Positions 1 to 6,040 of a stretch of 18,367 nucleotides of DNA are shown piece after piece. Location: NCBI GenBank assembly GCA_030603035.1, contig JAUVYQ010000038.1, forward strand, positions 1 to 18,367, in the 5' to 3' direction. The translations under genes were made by a program, and so were the position numbers. Below the pieces are notes generated by a model. The model saw only the letters and a program-made list of their open reading frames with translations, was not told the origin of the DNA and did no database searches. Origin of the DNA: Phycisphaerae bacterium (GTDB lineage Bacteria > Planctomycetota > Phycisphaerae > Sedimentisphaerales > SG8-4). Within the stretch, counting starts at the first letter, position 1. The number at the start of each line of letters is the position of its first letter.

Positions 1-63
1 CTCGATTTTTTCCCATAATTCGTCTGAAATCCTGTATTTATTCTTTGTTTTTCGTTTTTTCAT
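1..63 (-). CDS. Transposase N-terminus, IS5-like (runs off the window)
   Basis: An ATG at 63 opens a frame that stays open to the window edge (21 codons). It begins with a basic run, MKKRKTKNKYR, followed by ISDELWEKIE. The pattern 'sDeeWe.IeplLP' is the usual beginning of IS5-family (IS427/IS1031-type) DDE transposases, in the DUF4096-like N-terminal segment. A purine-rich AAAGGA lies upstream of the ATG as a possible ribosome binding site. The catalytic domain lies outside the window, so whether the gene is intact is unknown. The call rests on a short similarity only. Confidence 0.5.
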   Translation of the reverse strand, partial: MKKRKTKNKYRISDELWEKIE

Positions 64-133
64 CCCTGAATCCTTTCAAAGGCACCATTGCCTTTGAATA
101 TATCGGCAATTCAGGTGTTATTCGGATAGGCTC
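1..133 (-). mobile_element. End of an IS5-type insertion sequence (partial)
   Basis: The stretch holds the first codons of a transposase-like reading frame (1-63, minus strand). Read on the minus strand, the outer end would start GAGCCTATCCGAATAA at 133. The four adjoining bases (134-137) read CTAA on that strand, which fits the YTAR-type target reported for some IS5-family elements. The helicase reading frame entering from the right loses family similarity here and stops at 111. A 10-bp perfect inverted repeat with a 4-base loop lies at 75-98, between the putative terminus and the transposase start. The other end of the element is outside the window, so the terminal repeat and target duplication cannot be confirmed. 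IS family and exact boundary are inferences. Confidence 0.55.
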
Positions 134-755
134 TTAGTATGCGGGCAATTCTTCTGTAGTCTGGCCTGAAATCATGGCCCCAGTCAGAAATGCAATGAGC
201 TTCGTCGATAACAAAAAGGCCGATACTGTCGGTGATTGGCAAAAAGTATTTCTCTAAGAAATCCTCATTGGCCAGCCTTTCTGGCGAAATAAGCAGGACG
301 TCAATTTGATTTTGCTCAAGTTTCTCGTGTATCGCTTTCCATTCCTCCGAGTTTGTGGAATTCACCGTATGTGCGATGACCCCAACTCGCGTTGCGGCTT
401 CTATTTGGTTTCTCATGAGAGCGAGGAGGGGGGAAATTAAGAGTGCTGGCCCGAAGCGCTTCTCCCGGAGCAGCTTCGCGGCTATAAAATAAACTGCACT
501 TTTCCCCCAGCCAGTACGTCTCACCAGGAGCAGTCTTTTCTGATGGTTGACGATGGAGTCAATGGCCTCCCACTGCCCATCTCTGAAACTGGCAGAAGGA
601 TCGTTGCATAATCTGCGAAGGTATTCTAAAGCTCTATCCTGCAAAACGCATACACCAAAAGTTAATTCTACCGTGAATTCTCTGACTCCATTATGGGCGG
701 GAAACCCGCTCCTACACAGCAATCTAAATGTAATGAAAACCGCACAGTCTGTCAA
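111..755 (-). pseudogene. RecQ-family ATP-dependent DNA helicase, truncated N-terminal part
   Basis: This is the first part of a superfamily 2 helicase of the RecQ type. Visible motifs are FRDGQWEAID (Q-motif-like region before motif I), RRTGWGKSAVYF (Walker A variant), PLLALMRNQIEA (motif Ia), LLISPERL (motif Ib), the DEAH box in FVIDEAHCISDWGHDFRPDYRRI (only the central part is diagnostic), then ILRAYPNNT and a stop. RecQ proteins normally continue into a TTATAN-type motif III, a second RecA-like domain and C-terminal domains; all are missing. The break coincides with a transposase-like frame on the same strand, so truncation by an insertion sequence is the likely cause. The ATG at 755 adds about 37 residues without family character; a start nearer the LQDRALEYLRR segment (for example TTG at 644) is as plausible. 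Activity is not expected. Confidence 0.75.
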
Positions 756-1015
756 GCATATTCGAATTCGCAGAATAGTGTCAAGAATCGGCTGGGCGAG
801 ACTTAATCTGTACAGATTTGTATGTCATTACGACAAAGCCTGCTTTCATCTTTCAGGCCACATAATACCCAAAAATAAACCAAAAATCAAGATGAAAAAT
901 GTAAAATTACAGTGCAAAAGCCAAAAATCAACCTCATTAGAAAGTTTTTTTCAGAAAAAAATGTCCCTAACAGGCCCAATTTCTAACGGGGTGAACAAAA
1001 CTGCAAAAATTTTAT

Positions 1016-1043
1016 TTGCAAATTCCCCAAATCCTGCTATACT
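1016..1043 (+). promoter_or_regulatory. Sigma-70-like promoter of the leu cluster
   Basis: TTGCAA (1016-1021) and TATACT (1038-1043) are separated by 16 bp. The base pattern TGC immediately before the -10 hexamer makes an extended -10 element. Transcription would be expected to start near 1050, which is at or one base before the ATG of the leader ORF. It is the best promoter match upstream of leuA. Planctomycete promoter consensus is poorly known, so this is a motif-level call. Confidence 0.5.
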
Positions 1044-1050
1044 TACTTCC

Positions 1051-1125
1051 ATGATGGCCAACCATCCAATCTGTTCTTCTCATACGGCCGTTCTCGGCCT
1101 TACGCTGCTGCTTTTGCGCCGTTAA
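1051..1125 (+). CDS. leuL: Candidate leucine leader peptide (attenuator ORF)
   Basis: This 24-codon ORF has tandem ATGs at 1051 and 1054 and ends at a TAA at 1123. Six of its 24 codons are Leu, and its end reads VLGLTLLLLRR, with four consecutive Leu codons (CTG CTG CTT TTG, 1105-1116). That design is the hallmark of leader peptides controlling leucine biosynthesis, as in leuL of Escherichia coli. It sits 7 bp after a promoter-like -10 box and about 290 bp before leuA. No Shine-Dalgarno sequence precedes it, so it would be translated as a leaderless or nearly leaderless message. The stop codon lies in the loop of a perfect 7-bp hairpin, so a ribosome stalled at the Leu run would cover the 5' arm. 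The sequence was read directly; the regulatory role is inferred. Confidence 0.6.
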   Translation: MMANHPICSSHTAVLGLTLLLLRR

Positions 1126-1132
1126 GGCGCAA
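1086..1132 (+). promoter_or_regulatory. Hairpins overlapping the Leu codons (attenuator-like)
   Basis: Two stem-loops are visible: GGCCG/CGGCC with a TTCT loop (1086-1099), and TTGCGCC/GGCGCAA with a GTTAA loop (1114-1132). The second begins in the last Leu codon of the leader ORF and carries its stop codon in the loop. No T-run follows, so neither is a classical intrinsic terminator. They could act as pause or switch elements, or expose a Rho site. A ribosome paused at 1105-1116 would block the second stem. Confidence 0.45.
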
Positions 1133-1156
1133 TAATACCTCTACATAAAAAATTCA

Positions 1157-1242
1157 GCCACGAAGACTCAAAGCCACAAAGGAATCAACTATATAAAGAA
1201 CTTCAAGTCCTGGTGTCTTTGTGGCTAAAAAAAAATCGTGGC
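1157..1242. repeat. Intergenic repeat with nested inverted arms, copy 1
   Basis: The outer arms GCCACGA (1157-1163) and TCGTGGC (1236-1242) enclose inner arms AGCCACAAAG (1172-1181) and CTTTGTGGCT (1217-1226), all perfectly complementary. The core closely resembles the stretch at about 1323-1393, including GCCACGAAGAC, TATATAAAGAAC and the GTGGC at the end. No coding potential is seen. It looks like a dispersed palindromic repeat of the genome; transcribed, it would fold into a long hairpin within the leuA leader. Confidence 0.6.
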
Positions 1243-1279
1243 AATTTGACCCGTATTGGGGCATAATTAGCCCATATTT

Positions 1280-1300
1280 CTCAGCGCCGAGAACGCTGAG
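1280..1300. repeat. Short palindrome in the leuA leader
   Basis: CTCAGCG (1280-1286) and CGCTGAG (1294-1300) form a perfect 7-bp inverted repeat with a 7-base spacer. Bases 1286-1295 (GCCGAGAACG) are also perfectly complementary to 1089-1098 inside the leader ORF, so an alternative long-range pairing is possible. The sequence also resembles a widespread intergenic repeat type, so the pairing may be accidental. Confidence 0.45.
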
Positions 1301-1322
1301 GTCGCAGAGCTTTGTAGTTTTC

Positions 1323-1393
1323 GCCACGAAGACACGAAGCCACTAAATCAATTATATAAAGAACAAACTTCGAGTCCCGGTGCCCTTGTGGCA
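1323..1393. repeat. Intergenic repeat, copy 2
   Basis: This is a second, diverged copy of the element at 1157-1226, in the same orientation and sharing GCCACGAAGAC, AGCCAC, TATATAAAGAAC and TTGTGGC. It ends just upstream of the leuA ribosome binding site. The inverted arms are less well conserved than in copy 1. Confidence 0.55.
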
Positions 1394-1416
1394 TAGAAAA
1401 ATTGGAGAAAAAGCAG

Positions 1417-2994
1417 ATGTCTAAAGAAAAAATCATAATCTTCGATACGACTTTACGTGACGGCGAGCAGGCAGCCGGGACCCGATTAGGAGCAAGAGAG
1501 AAGCTGGAAATCGCCCGGCAGTTGGCCCGGCTGAAAGTTGACGTTATAGAGGCAGGATTCCCCGCCTCCTCACCTGAAGATTTCGAGGCTGTCCGCCTTA
1601 TATCGGAACAGATTCAAGGCCCTGTTGTCTGCGGCTTAACACGGGCAATTACCAAGGACATTGAGACCTGCCGAAAAGCGCTGGCTAAAGCGAAGCGGTT
1701 CCGCATCCATACGGGTATCGGCGTCTCGGAGATTCACATCGCCGGAAAATTCGCAGATGATAAATACGGCAAGACGATGGGCGAAAAGCAGGCAACTATC
1801 CTGAAGATGGCCGTCGAGGCGGTCAAGCGCACCGCTGAATATACCGACGACGTCGAATTTTACGCTGAAGATTCCGGCCGGGCCGACCGCACCTTTCTCT
1901 ATGAGATTCTTGAGGCCGTTATTGAAGCCGGGGCCACTACTGTCAATATCCCCGATACGACGGGCTATTCCATACCCGAACAGTATGGCACTCTCATCCG
2001 GGACATACGAGCTAATGTTCCAAACATTGCCAGGGCGACAATCAGCGTGCACTGCCATGACGATTTGGGAATGGCTGTGGCTAATTCGTTAGCTGGTGTC
2101 AAGAACGGTGCACGACAAGTTGAAGGTACAATAAACGGCGTCGGTGAACGGGCCGGCAACGCGGCCATCGAAGAGGTAGTGATGGCTATCCATACGCGCC
2201 GCGACTTCTTTGAAGATGTGGAAACCGGCATCAACACCCGCGAGTTCTATCGTACGAGTCATATGGTCGCGGATATGCTCGGTATGCCGGTTCCTGCCAA
2301 TAAAGCGGTTGTGGGACGCAACGCTTTCGCCCACAGCTCCGGAATTCACGTGGATGGTTTTCTGAAAAAACGAGAAACGTATGAGATTATGAGGCCGGAG
2401 ACTATCGGGCTTGCGGAAAGTCGTGTTGTTCTGACGGCGCGGACGGGACGTCACGGCCTTCGACACCGGCTGGAAGATATGGGATATACATTGTCCCAAG
2501 AAGAGCTGGACAAAACATATGAGCGATTTTTGGCCGTTGCCGACAAGAAAAAAGAGGTCTTTGACGAGGACCTTGCGGCAATAATCAGCGACGAGATTCA
2601 CATCGTTGAGAAGATTTATGAACTGCAGCACCTGCACGTCGTAATTGATACCGACACCGCGCCGAAAGCAAGTGTAAAAATAAGATCCGCCGACAAAACA
2701 ATACAGGCTGATGCCACCGGTGACGGCCCGGTCGATGCCGCCTATGAGGCCATAAGGGAAGCTACAGGCCTGTCGCCCAAACTCGAAAGTTATTCAATAA
2801 GAGCCGTCACCAGCGGCAAAGAGGCGCTCGGCGAAGCCACCGTCAGAATTACAGAGGACGGCAGAACCTTCATAGGCCGGGGCATCTCCACAGATATTAT
2901 CGAAGCGAGCGCGAAGGCATATATCGATGCTATCAATCGAATGGTCTCGGCACAGGATAAAGGACAACCACCCAAGGTAAAAGCAGAACTGTAA
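1417..2994 (+). CDS. leuA: 2-isopropylmalate synthase
   Basis: LeuA condenses acetyl-CoA with 2-ketoisovalerate to give 2-isopropylmalate, the first committed step of leucine synthesis in the cytoplasm. The protein has 525 residues, the usual size of bacterial LeuA with a C-terminal regulatory domain. The DRE-TIM barrel shows [10 protein letters not shown] (9-18; Arg14, Asp15), HCHDDLG (His212, His214) and NGVGERAGN (240-248), giving the metal ligands Asp15, His212, His214 and Asn248. SSGIHVDGF (about 307-315) is the usual linker-region motif; the last roughly 140 residues resemble the leucine-binding allosteric domain. The motif DGEQAAG replaces the more common DGEQSPG. The TTG at 1402 opens the frame, but ATG at 1417 is preferred because GGAGAAA (1404-1410) sits 6 bases before it. 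Citramalate synthase is the main alternative; the following leuCDB genes argue for LeuA. Confidence 0.93.
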   Translation: MSKEKIIIFDTTLRDGEQAAGTRLGAREKLEIARQLARLKVDVIEAGFPASSPEDFEAVRLISEQIQGPVVCGLTRAITKDIETCRKALAKAKRFRIHTGIGVSEIHIAGKFADDKYGKTMGEKQATILKMAVEAVKRTAEYTDDVEFYAEDSGRADRTFLYEILEAVIEAGATTVNIPDTTGYSIPEQYGTLIRDIRANVPNIARATISVHCHDDLGMAVANSLAGVKNGARQVEGTINGVGERAGNAAIEEVVMAIHTRRDFFEDVETGINTREFYRTSHMVADMLGMPVPANKAVVGRNAFAHSSGIHVDGFLKKRETYEIMRPETIGLAESRVVLTARTGRHGLRHRLEDMGYTLSQEELDKTYERFLAVADKKKEVFDEDLAAIISDEIHIVEKIYELQHLHVVIDTDTAPKASVKIRSADKTIQADATGDGPVDAAYEAIREATGLSPKLESYSIRAVTSGKEALGEATVRITEDGRTFIGRGISTDIIEASAKAYIDAINRMVSAQDKGQPPKVKAEL

Positions 2995-3018
2995 CCCAAA
3001 CACGGAGAGTCAATAGAC

Positions 3019-3157
3019 CTATGAGTATGACCCCGCACCAATTGAGCTTAGGCTCACGCCTATCCTTCGATTACACTCAGGACAGGTTTGGTACGGGGCA
3101 AGCGATACAGAAGCAATGATACGTGATGGATAGGGATAAATAGCTATGAGTATGACC
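3019..3157. repeat. Duplicated leuC start flanking a small palindromic insertion
   Basis: A 14-bp direct repeat, CTATGAGTATGACC, occurs at 3019-3032 and again at 3144-3157; the second copy contains the leuC start codon. Between them lie 111 bp with inverted arms, CCCCGCACCAA (3031-3041) against TTGGTACGGGG (3088-3098; one mismatch), and CCTATCC (3059-3065) against GGATAGG (3128-3134). The segment TTCGATTACACTCAGGACAG resembles a widespread REP-like repeat. The arrangement looks like insertion of a small palindromic element with duplication of the leuC start. The first ATG (3021) retains a GGAGAG about 10 bases upstream and opens a 32-codon frame that stops at 3119, out of frame with leuC. Confidence 0.6.
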
Positions 3158-4408
3158 TTAACCGAGAAAATTTTGGCGAAGGCGGCGGGCAAAGATAAGG
3201 TTGCGCCTGGTGAGCTCATCGACGCAAATATCGATATTGTTATGTGTGTCGATGTAACTACGCCGCCGGCTATTTCAATGTTAGCTGAAAAGGGACTGGA
3301 CAAGGTATTCGACAGGGAAAAAATTGTTGTAACGCCCGACCATTTTCAGCCGGCCAAGGACATCAAAAGTGCCGAGCTTCACAAACGCCTCGATGAATGG
3401 GCAAGGCGACACAAAATAAAACATTACTACAAAATCGGCAGAGCCGGCGTCTGTCACGCTCTGCTGCCTGAACAGGGACACATCCGACCCGGCGAAGTCA
3501 TCGTTGGGCCTGACTCGCATACCTGTACCTACGGCGCCTTCGCGGCATTCGGTACCGGCGTCGGCTCAACCGATGCAGCCGCCGCAATCGCAACAGGCCA
3601 GTTATGGTTCAAGGTCCCGGCCTCTGAGAAGATCGTCCTCAACGGCCCACTCGGCCCCGGCGTCTACAGCAAGGACGTTATCCTCACCGTAATCGCAAGA
3701 ATCGGTGTCGATGGCGCACTTTACAAGGCAATGGAATTTGTCGGCCCGGCTCTTGCTGAAATGTCGATGGAAGCGAGAATGACCATAACGAATATGGCCA
3801 TTGAAGCCGGGGCAAAAAACGGCATAATCGGTTTCGACGATGTAACAGAACAATACCTCGACGAGCATCTCAAAGACAAAACCGATTACACCATATATGA
3901 ATCCGATGAGGATGCTGAATATATCAGCGTCGAAGAGTTCGACTGTTCGGCAATCGAACCGATGGTTGCCCTGCCGCCCCTGCCGAGCGGCGGCGTCCCC
4001 GTCGGCGATTGTGCCGGCAAAGCAATGGACCAGGCTTATATCGGAAGCTGCACTAACGGGCGAATCGAGGACCTGCGAATCGCTGCAAAGATACTTAAAG
4101 GCAAAGCTGTTGCCATCCGCACAATAGTTGTGCCGGCTACGCCGACAATCTGGAAGCAGGCCAAGGACGAAGGGCTGTTCGATATATTCTACGATGCCGG
4201 CTGTGTGATTGCCGCTCCAACTTGCGGGGCGTGTCTCGGCGGCTTTATGGGCGTATTAGCCGCCGGAGAAAAGTGCGTCAGCACCACAAACAGAAACTTC
4301 GTCGGCAGAATGGGACATCCGGAAAGCGAAGTCTACTTAGCCAGCCCGGCCACCACAGCAGCAAGTGCAATAGAAGGTAAGTTGGCCGACCCGAGAAAAT
4401 ATTATTAA
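3146..4408 (+). CDS. leuC: 3-isopropylmalate dehydratase, large subunit
   Basis: With LeuD this [4Fe-4S] enzyme isomerises 2-isopropylmalate to 3-isopropylmalate. The 420-residue length fits the shorter LeuC/HacA (archaeal-type) subfamily rather than the roughly 465-residue enterobacterial form. The cluster-binding cysteines are Cys302 in GSCTNG and Cys360/Cys363 in [30 protein letters not shown] (partly quoted in databases as the aconitase signature region) and [20 protein letters not shown] are also present. The start at 3146 lies directly after a duplication of its own first 12 bases and has only a weak upstream AGGG. The stop codon (4406-4408) falls at the very beginning of a dispersed repeat. 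In homoaconitase-type pathways similar proteins act on homocitrate; the leu neighbours make the leucine role most likely. Confidence 0.93.
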   Translation: MSMTLTEKILAKAAGKDKVAPGELIDANIDIVMCVDVTTPPAISMLAEKGLDKVFDREKIVVTPDHFQPAKDIKSAELHKRLDEWARRHKIKHYYKIGRAGVCHALLPEQGHIRPGEVIVGPDSHTCTYGAFAAFGTGVGSTDAAAAIATGQLWFKVPASEKIVLNGPLGPGVYSKDVILTVIARIGVDGALYKAMEFVGPALAEMSMEARMTITNMAIEAGAKNGIIGFDDVTEQYLDEHLKDKTDYTIYESDEDAEYISVEEFDCSAIEPMVALPPLPSGGVPVGDCAGKAMDQAYIGSCTNGRIEDLRIAAKILKGKAVAIRTIVVPATPTIWKQAKDEGLFDIFYDAGCVIAAPTCGACLGGFMGVLAAGEKCVSTTNRNFVGRMGHPESEVYLASPATTAASAIEGKLADPRKYY

Positions 4409-4438
4409 CCACAGATTAACACTGATTTACACTGATTT
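4405..4438 (+). repeat. Dispersed GATTAACACTGATT repeat, copy A
   Basis: This 34-bp unit, of type TTAACCACRGATTAACAC, continues with TGATTTACACTGATTT. It overlaps the leuC stop codon and is the forward partner of the reverse-oriented copy at 5158-5190. The pair brackets the GxxExxY gene and the small membrane-protein gene. Confidence 0.75.
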
Positions 4439-4448
4439 GAAAAAGAAT

Positions 4449-4901
4449 ATGGAAATGTGTCAGCAAAATTTTTTACATGCTGAATTGACAAGAGAAATTA
4501 TTGGTGCGGCAATGGAAGTGCATAAAGTCCTTGGAGCAGGATTTCTCGAAAGTGTTTATGAAGGAGCCCTTGCATACGAATTTGAGTTGCAAAAAATCAG
4601 TTTTGAAATACAGAAAGAAATTCCGGTGTTCTATAAAAACAAGCAAGTGAAACAATTTATTTGTGATTTTGTGGTAGATGGCAGAGTCATTGTTAAACTT
4701 AAAGCAATTAAGGAAATAACTGAAATAGAAAAAATACAGGTCATTAATTATCTGAAAGCAGGTGGATTTCAAGTAGGACTACTAAATTTCGGACAAAAAT
4801 CGCTGGAGTACAAAAGGTTGGTCAATACAAAAACCAGAATCTGTGAAAATCCGCGAAATCCGCGATTTAGAAACTCTTTAATTACTGATTACGCAGATTA
4901 A
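4449..4901 (+). CDS. GxxExxY protein, probably degenerate
   Basis: GxxExxY proteins are small, widespread proteins of unknown role, related to PD-(D/E)XK nucleases. The name motif is seen as GAGFLESVY; downstream are FICDFVVDGRVIVKLK, QVINYLKAGGF and VGLLNFG. The family normally has ELK where this protein has KLK (codon AAA at 4695-4697, one base from GAA), which would remove the probable catalytic Glu, and LLLNFG appears shortened to LLNFG. The last roughly 25 residues (from about NTKTRICENP) are encoded by a dispersed repeat and lack family character. The start could be TTG 4437, ATG 4449 or ATG 4455; no clear ribosome binding site decides, and 4449 was chosen. It lies between leuC and leuD with lower G+C than either, bracketed by inverted repeat copies, suggesting insertion into the operon. 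Confidence 0.8.
   Translation: MEMCQQNFLHAELTREIIGAAMEVHKVLGAGFLESVYEGALAYEFELQKISFEIQKEIPVFYKNKQVKQFICDFVVDGRVIVKLKAIKEITEIEKIQVINYLKAGGFQVGLLNFGQKSLEYKRLVNTKTRICENPRNPRFRNSLITDYAD
4838..4900. repeat. Diverged repeat fragments at the 3' end of the GxxExxY gene
   Basis: A reverse-oriented fragment, AATCTGTGAAAATCCGCG and onwards (4838-4868), is followed by a forward-oriented CTGATTACGCAGATT (4885-4899). Both resemble the repeat family found at 4405, 5158, 5718, 5765 and 6160. They encode the atypical tail of the GxxExxY protein, as if an insertion had replaced its natural end. Confidence 0.45.
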
Positions 4902-4916
4902 AAGATAGGGGAAGTT

Positions 4917-5159
4917 ATGGATGAAAGTAAAAAACCGTCGGTCAAGTCTGCTGCGGTAGCGAGTATGGCGGTAGTACTATTAACGCTACTGTCTTCCACC
5001 AAGGAAACAAAAAGCGATATAGTGGAGATCGTCCAGTTTTTCTGTTTGTTAGTTCTGGCAGGTTATGCAATTGCTGAATGGGTAAAATATTTGCGCAAGT
5101 ATGTTGACTTTGCAATCGAGCAGAAACTGAGCGAACGTGATAAGGAAGGGAAAGATTAA
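4917..5159 (+). CDS. Small two-segment membrane protein, unknown
   Basis: This 80-residue protein has two hydrophobic segments, about residues 12-27 (AAVASMAVVLLTLLS) and 38-56 (IVQFFCLLVLAGYAIAEW), and a charged, Lys/Arg/Glu-rich C-terminus. It should be an inner-membrane protein, possibly a helical hairpin. A good ribosome binding site (GGGGAAG, 4908-4914) precedes the ATG. It does not resemble any family recognised here. It lies inside the repeat-bracketed insertion between leuC and leuD, 15 bp after the GxxExxY gene, and its stop codon directly abuts the closing repeat at 5158. It may be cargo of the same insertion or a local holin/small-membrane-protein-like gene; no function can be assigned. 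Confidence 0.6.
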   Translation: MDESKKPSVKSAAVASMAVVLLTLLSSTKETKSDIVEIVQFFCLLVLAGYAIAEWVKYLRKYVDFAIEQKLSERDKEGKD

Positions 5160-5190
5160 TCCGTGAAAATCTGTGTTAATCCGTGGTTAG
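5158..5190 (-). repeat. Dispersed GATTAACACTGATT repeat, copy C (reverse)
   Basis: The 33-bp segment reads, on the minus strand, CTAACCACGGATTAACAC followed by AGATTTTCACGGATT. It matches copy A at about 27 of 33 positions in opposite orientation. It closes the insertion that begins at 4405 and ends 15 bp before leuD. Confidence 0.75.
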
Positions 5191-5205
5191 AAAAAAGAGG
5201 TTATT

Positions 5206-5703
5206 ATGGCTAAGGCACACGTATATAAGAGAGAACATATCAATACAGATGAGATTATTCCGGCTCGGTATTTGAATACCGATGATGAAGCTGAACTGGC
5301 GAAGCATTGTCTTGAGGATTTGGACCCGGACTTTGTCAATAAGGTGCAGCTGGGTGACATTATCGTGGCCGGTGAGGACTTTGGCTGCGGCTCGTCCAGA
5401 GAGCACGCCGTCTGGGCAATCCGCGGAGCAGGCGTCCAGACTGTAATCGCAAAATCCTTTGCCCGAATCTTTTATCGAAATGCTATCAATAACGGGTTTT
5501 ATATTATAGAATCGGCTGAAGGACTGGAAAAAATCAACAATGGCGATGAACTCGAAGTAGATTACAAAGCCGGCTTGATTAAAAACAAAACAGCCGGTAT
5601 TGATATAAAATTTGCACCGCTTCCGGACTTTGCGCTTGAAATTATTGAGGCCGGCGGACTGCTCGAACATATAAAGAAAAAAACCACAGATAAACACAGA
5701 TAA
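5206..5703 (+). CDS. leuD: 3-isopropylmalate dehydratase, small subunit
   Basis: LeuD supplies the swivelling domain that completes the LeuC active site. The 165-residue length fits the short LeuD form that partners the archaeal-type LeuC. Signature segments are [12 protein letters not shown] (12-23), [13 protein letters not shown] (56-68) with the substrate-binding loop around Cys61-Arg65, and [18 protein letters not shown] (about 80-97). A ribosome binding site (AGAGG, about 5195-5199) lies 6-7 bases before the ATG. The final residues KKTTDKHR are encoded by a partial copy of the dispersed ACCACAGATAAACACAG repeat, which also supplies the stop, so the natural C-terminus was probably slightly different. 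leuD is separated from leuC by about 800 bp of inserted material. Confidence 0.93.
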   Translation: MAKAHVYKREHINTDEIIPARYLNTDDEAELAKHCLEDLDPDFVNKVQLGDIIVAGEDFGCGSSREHAVWAIRGAGVQTVIAKSFARIFYRNAINNGFYIIESAEGLEKINNGDELEVDYKAGLIKNKTAGIDIKFAPLPDFALEIIEAGGLLEHIKKKTTDKHR

Positions 5704-5717
5704 AATAAAAGCAAAAA

Positions 5718-5750
5718 TTAACCACGGATTAACGCTGATTTACACGGATT
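5718..5750 (+). repeat. Dispersed GATTAACACTGATT repeat, copy D1
   Basis: A forward copy reading TTAACCACGGATTAACGC and TGATTTACACGGATT, with one substitution (ACGC for ACAC) relative to the consensus. A shorter partial copy lies just before it at 5684-5705, over the leuD stop. Confidence 0.75.
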
Positions 5751-5764
5751 GGGAAAATTTATCT

Positions 5765-5798
5765 TTAACCACGGATTAACACTGATTTACACGGATTT
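5765..5798 (+). repeat. Dispersed GATTAACACTGATT repeat, copy D2
   Basis: A second forward copy, nearly identical to D1 and starting 47 bp after it. It is the nearest forward partner of the reverse copy at 6160-6192. Confidence 0.75.
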
Positions 5799-5818
5799 AA
5801 TGAAAGCTTAAGATGCCT

Positions 5819-5863
5819 CACTTTGGTGTTCTTTCGCTTGAGTTCAAAAGAATTAGTAACCGT
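5819..5863 (+). pseudogene. GxxExxY C-terminal remnant 1
   Basis: The frame reads HFGVLSLEFKRISN, which corresponds to the NFG...SLEFKR end of GxxExxY proteins. Its DNA (about 40 bp) is almost identical to 6120-6159, the end of the second remnant, and differs at only a few positions. Only the tail is left; nothing upstream in frame resembles the family. Confidence 0.6.
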
Positions 5864-6040
5864 TCACGGGATAATATGTTGAATTTTGGCCGTTTTTCGT
5901 CATTGCGAGGAGCGAAGCGACGAAGCAATCTCTATCTTCCGCCGATAGGCGTCCTGCGGAGAGCGTTTGAGATTGCCACGGCCTTTGAAAAAGGCCTCGC
6001 AATGACACAGAAACGCAATTTATACCCCCTGAACGGTTAC
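5856..6040. mobile_element. Palindromic MITE-like element with nested inverted repeats
   Basis: Three nested levels of symmetry are visible. The outer arms are GTAACCGTTCA (5856-5866) against TGAACGGTTAC (6030-6040), perfect over 11 bp. The middle arms are GTCATTGCGAGG (5899-5910) against CCTCGCAATGAC (5995-6006), perfect over 12 bp. The inner arms are GCAATCTC (5925-5932) against GAGATTGC (5969-5976). The middle part (GCGAGGAGCGAAGCGACGAA) is a repeat type found in many unrelated bacterial genomes. No coding potential is present. The element sits between two copies of the same GxxExxY tail, which suggests it was inserted into, or recombined with, that gene. Confidence 0.65.

Larger units (their letters stand above)
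756..1416. other. Non-coding stretch between the helicase and leuA
   Basis: This 660-bp gap holds no long gene. From left to right it contains AT-rich sequence upstream of the helicase, a 14-bp palindrome at 805-818, a promoter-like site (1016-1043), a short leucine-rich ORF with hairpins (1051-1132), a nested inverted repeat (1157-1242), a short palindrome (1280-1300) and a second copy of the nested repeat (about 1323-1393), ending in the leuA ribosome binding site. A longer open frame crosses 547-1125, but its N-terminal part is antisense to the helicase and is not credible as a protein. Confidence 0.7.

Noticed and set aside
805..818. Perfect 14-bp palindrome AATCTGTACAGATT upstream of the helicase, LexA-like at first sight
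   Set aside because: About one 14-bp palindrome is expected by chance in a window of this size, and CTGT-ACAG lacks the spacing of known LexA boxes; there is no second copy near another gene.
547..1125. A 192-codon plus-strand frame running into the leader region
   Set aside because: Its first part is antisense to conserved helicase sequence and the rest has no protein-like pattern; only the final 24 codons (1051-1125) make sense, as a leader ORF.
1126..1416. A T-box or other leucine riboswitch in the leuA leader
   Set aside because: No T-box sequence (AGGGTGGNACCGCG type) or specifier loop could be found; the leader is taken up by repeats and the short ORF.
1636..2637. Long minus-strand frames opposite leuA
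   Set aside because: They mirror codon bias of leuA on the other strand; no domain similarity or ribosome binding site supports them.
3019..3303. A 94-codon minus-strand frame with a CPEC motif across the leuA-leuC junction
   Set aside because: It overlaps the conserved leuC N-terminus and the repeat insertion; the Cys pair is a by-product of the repeat sequence.
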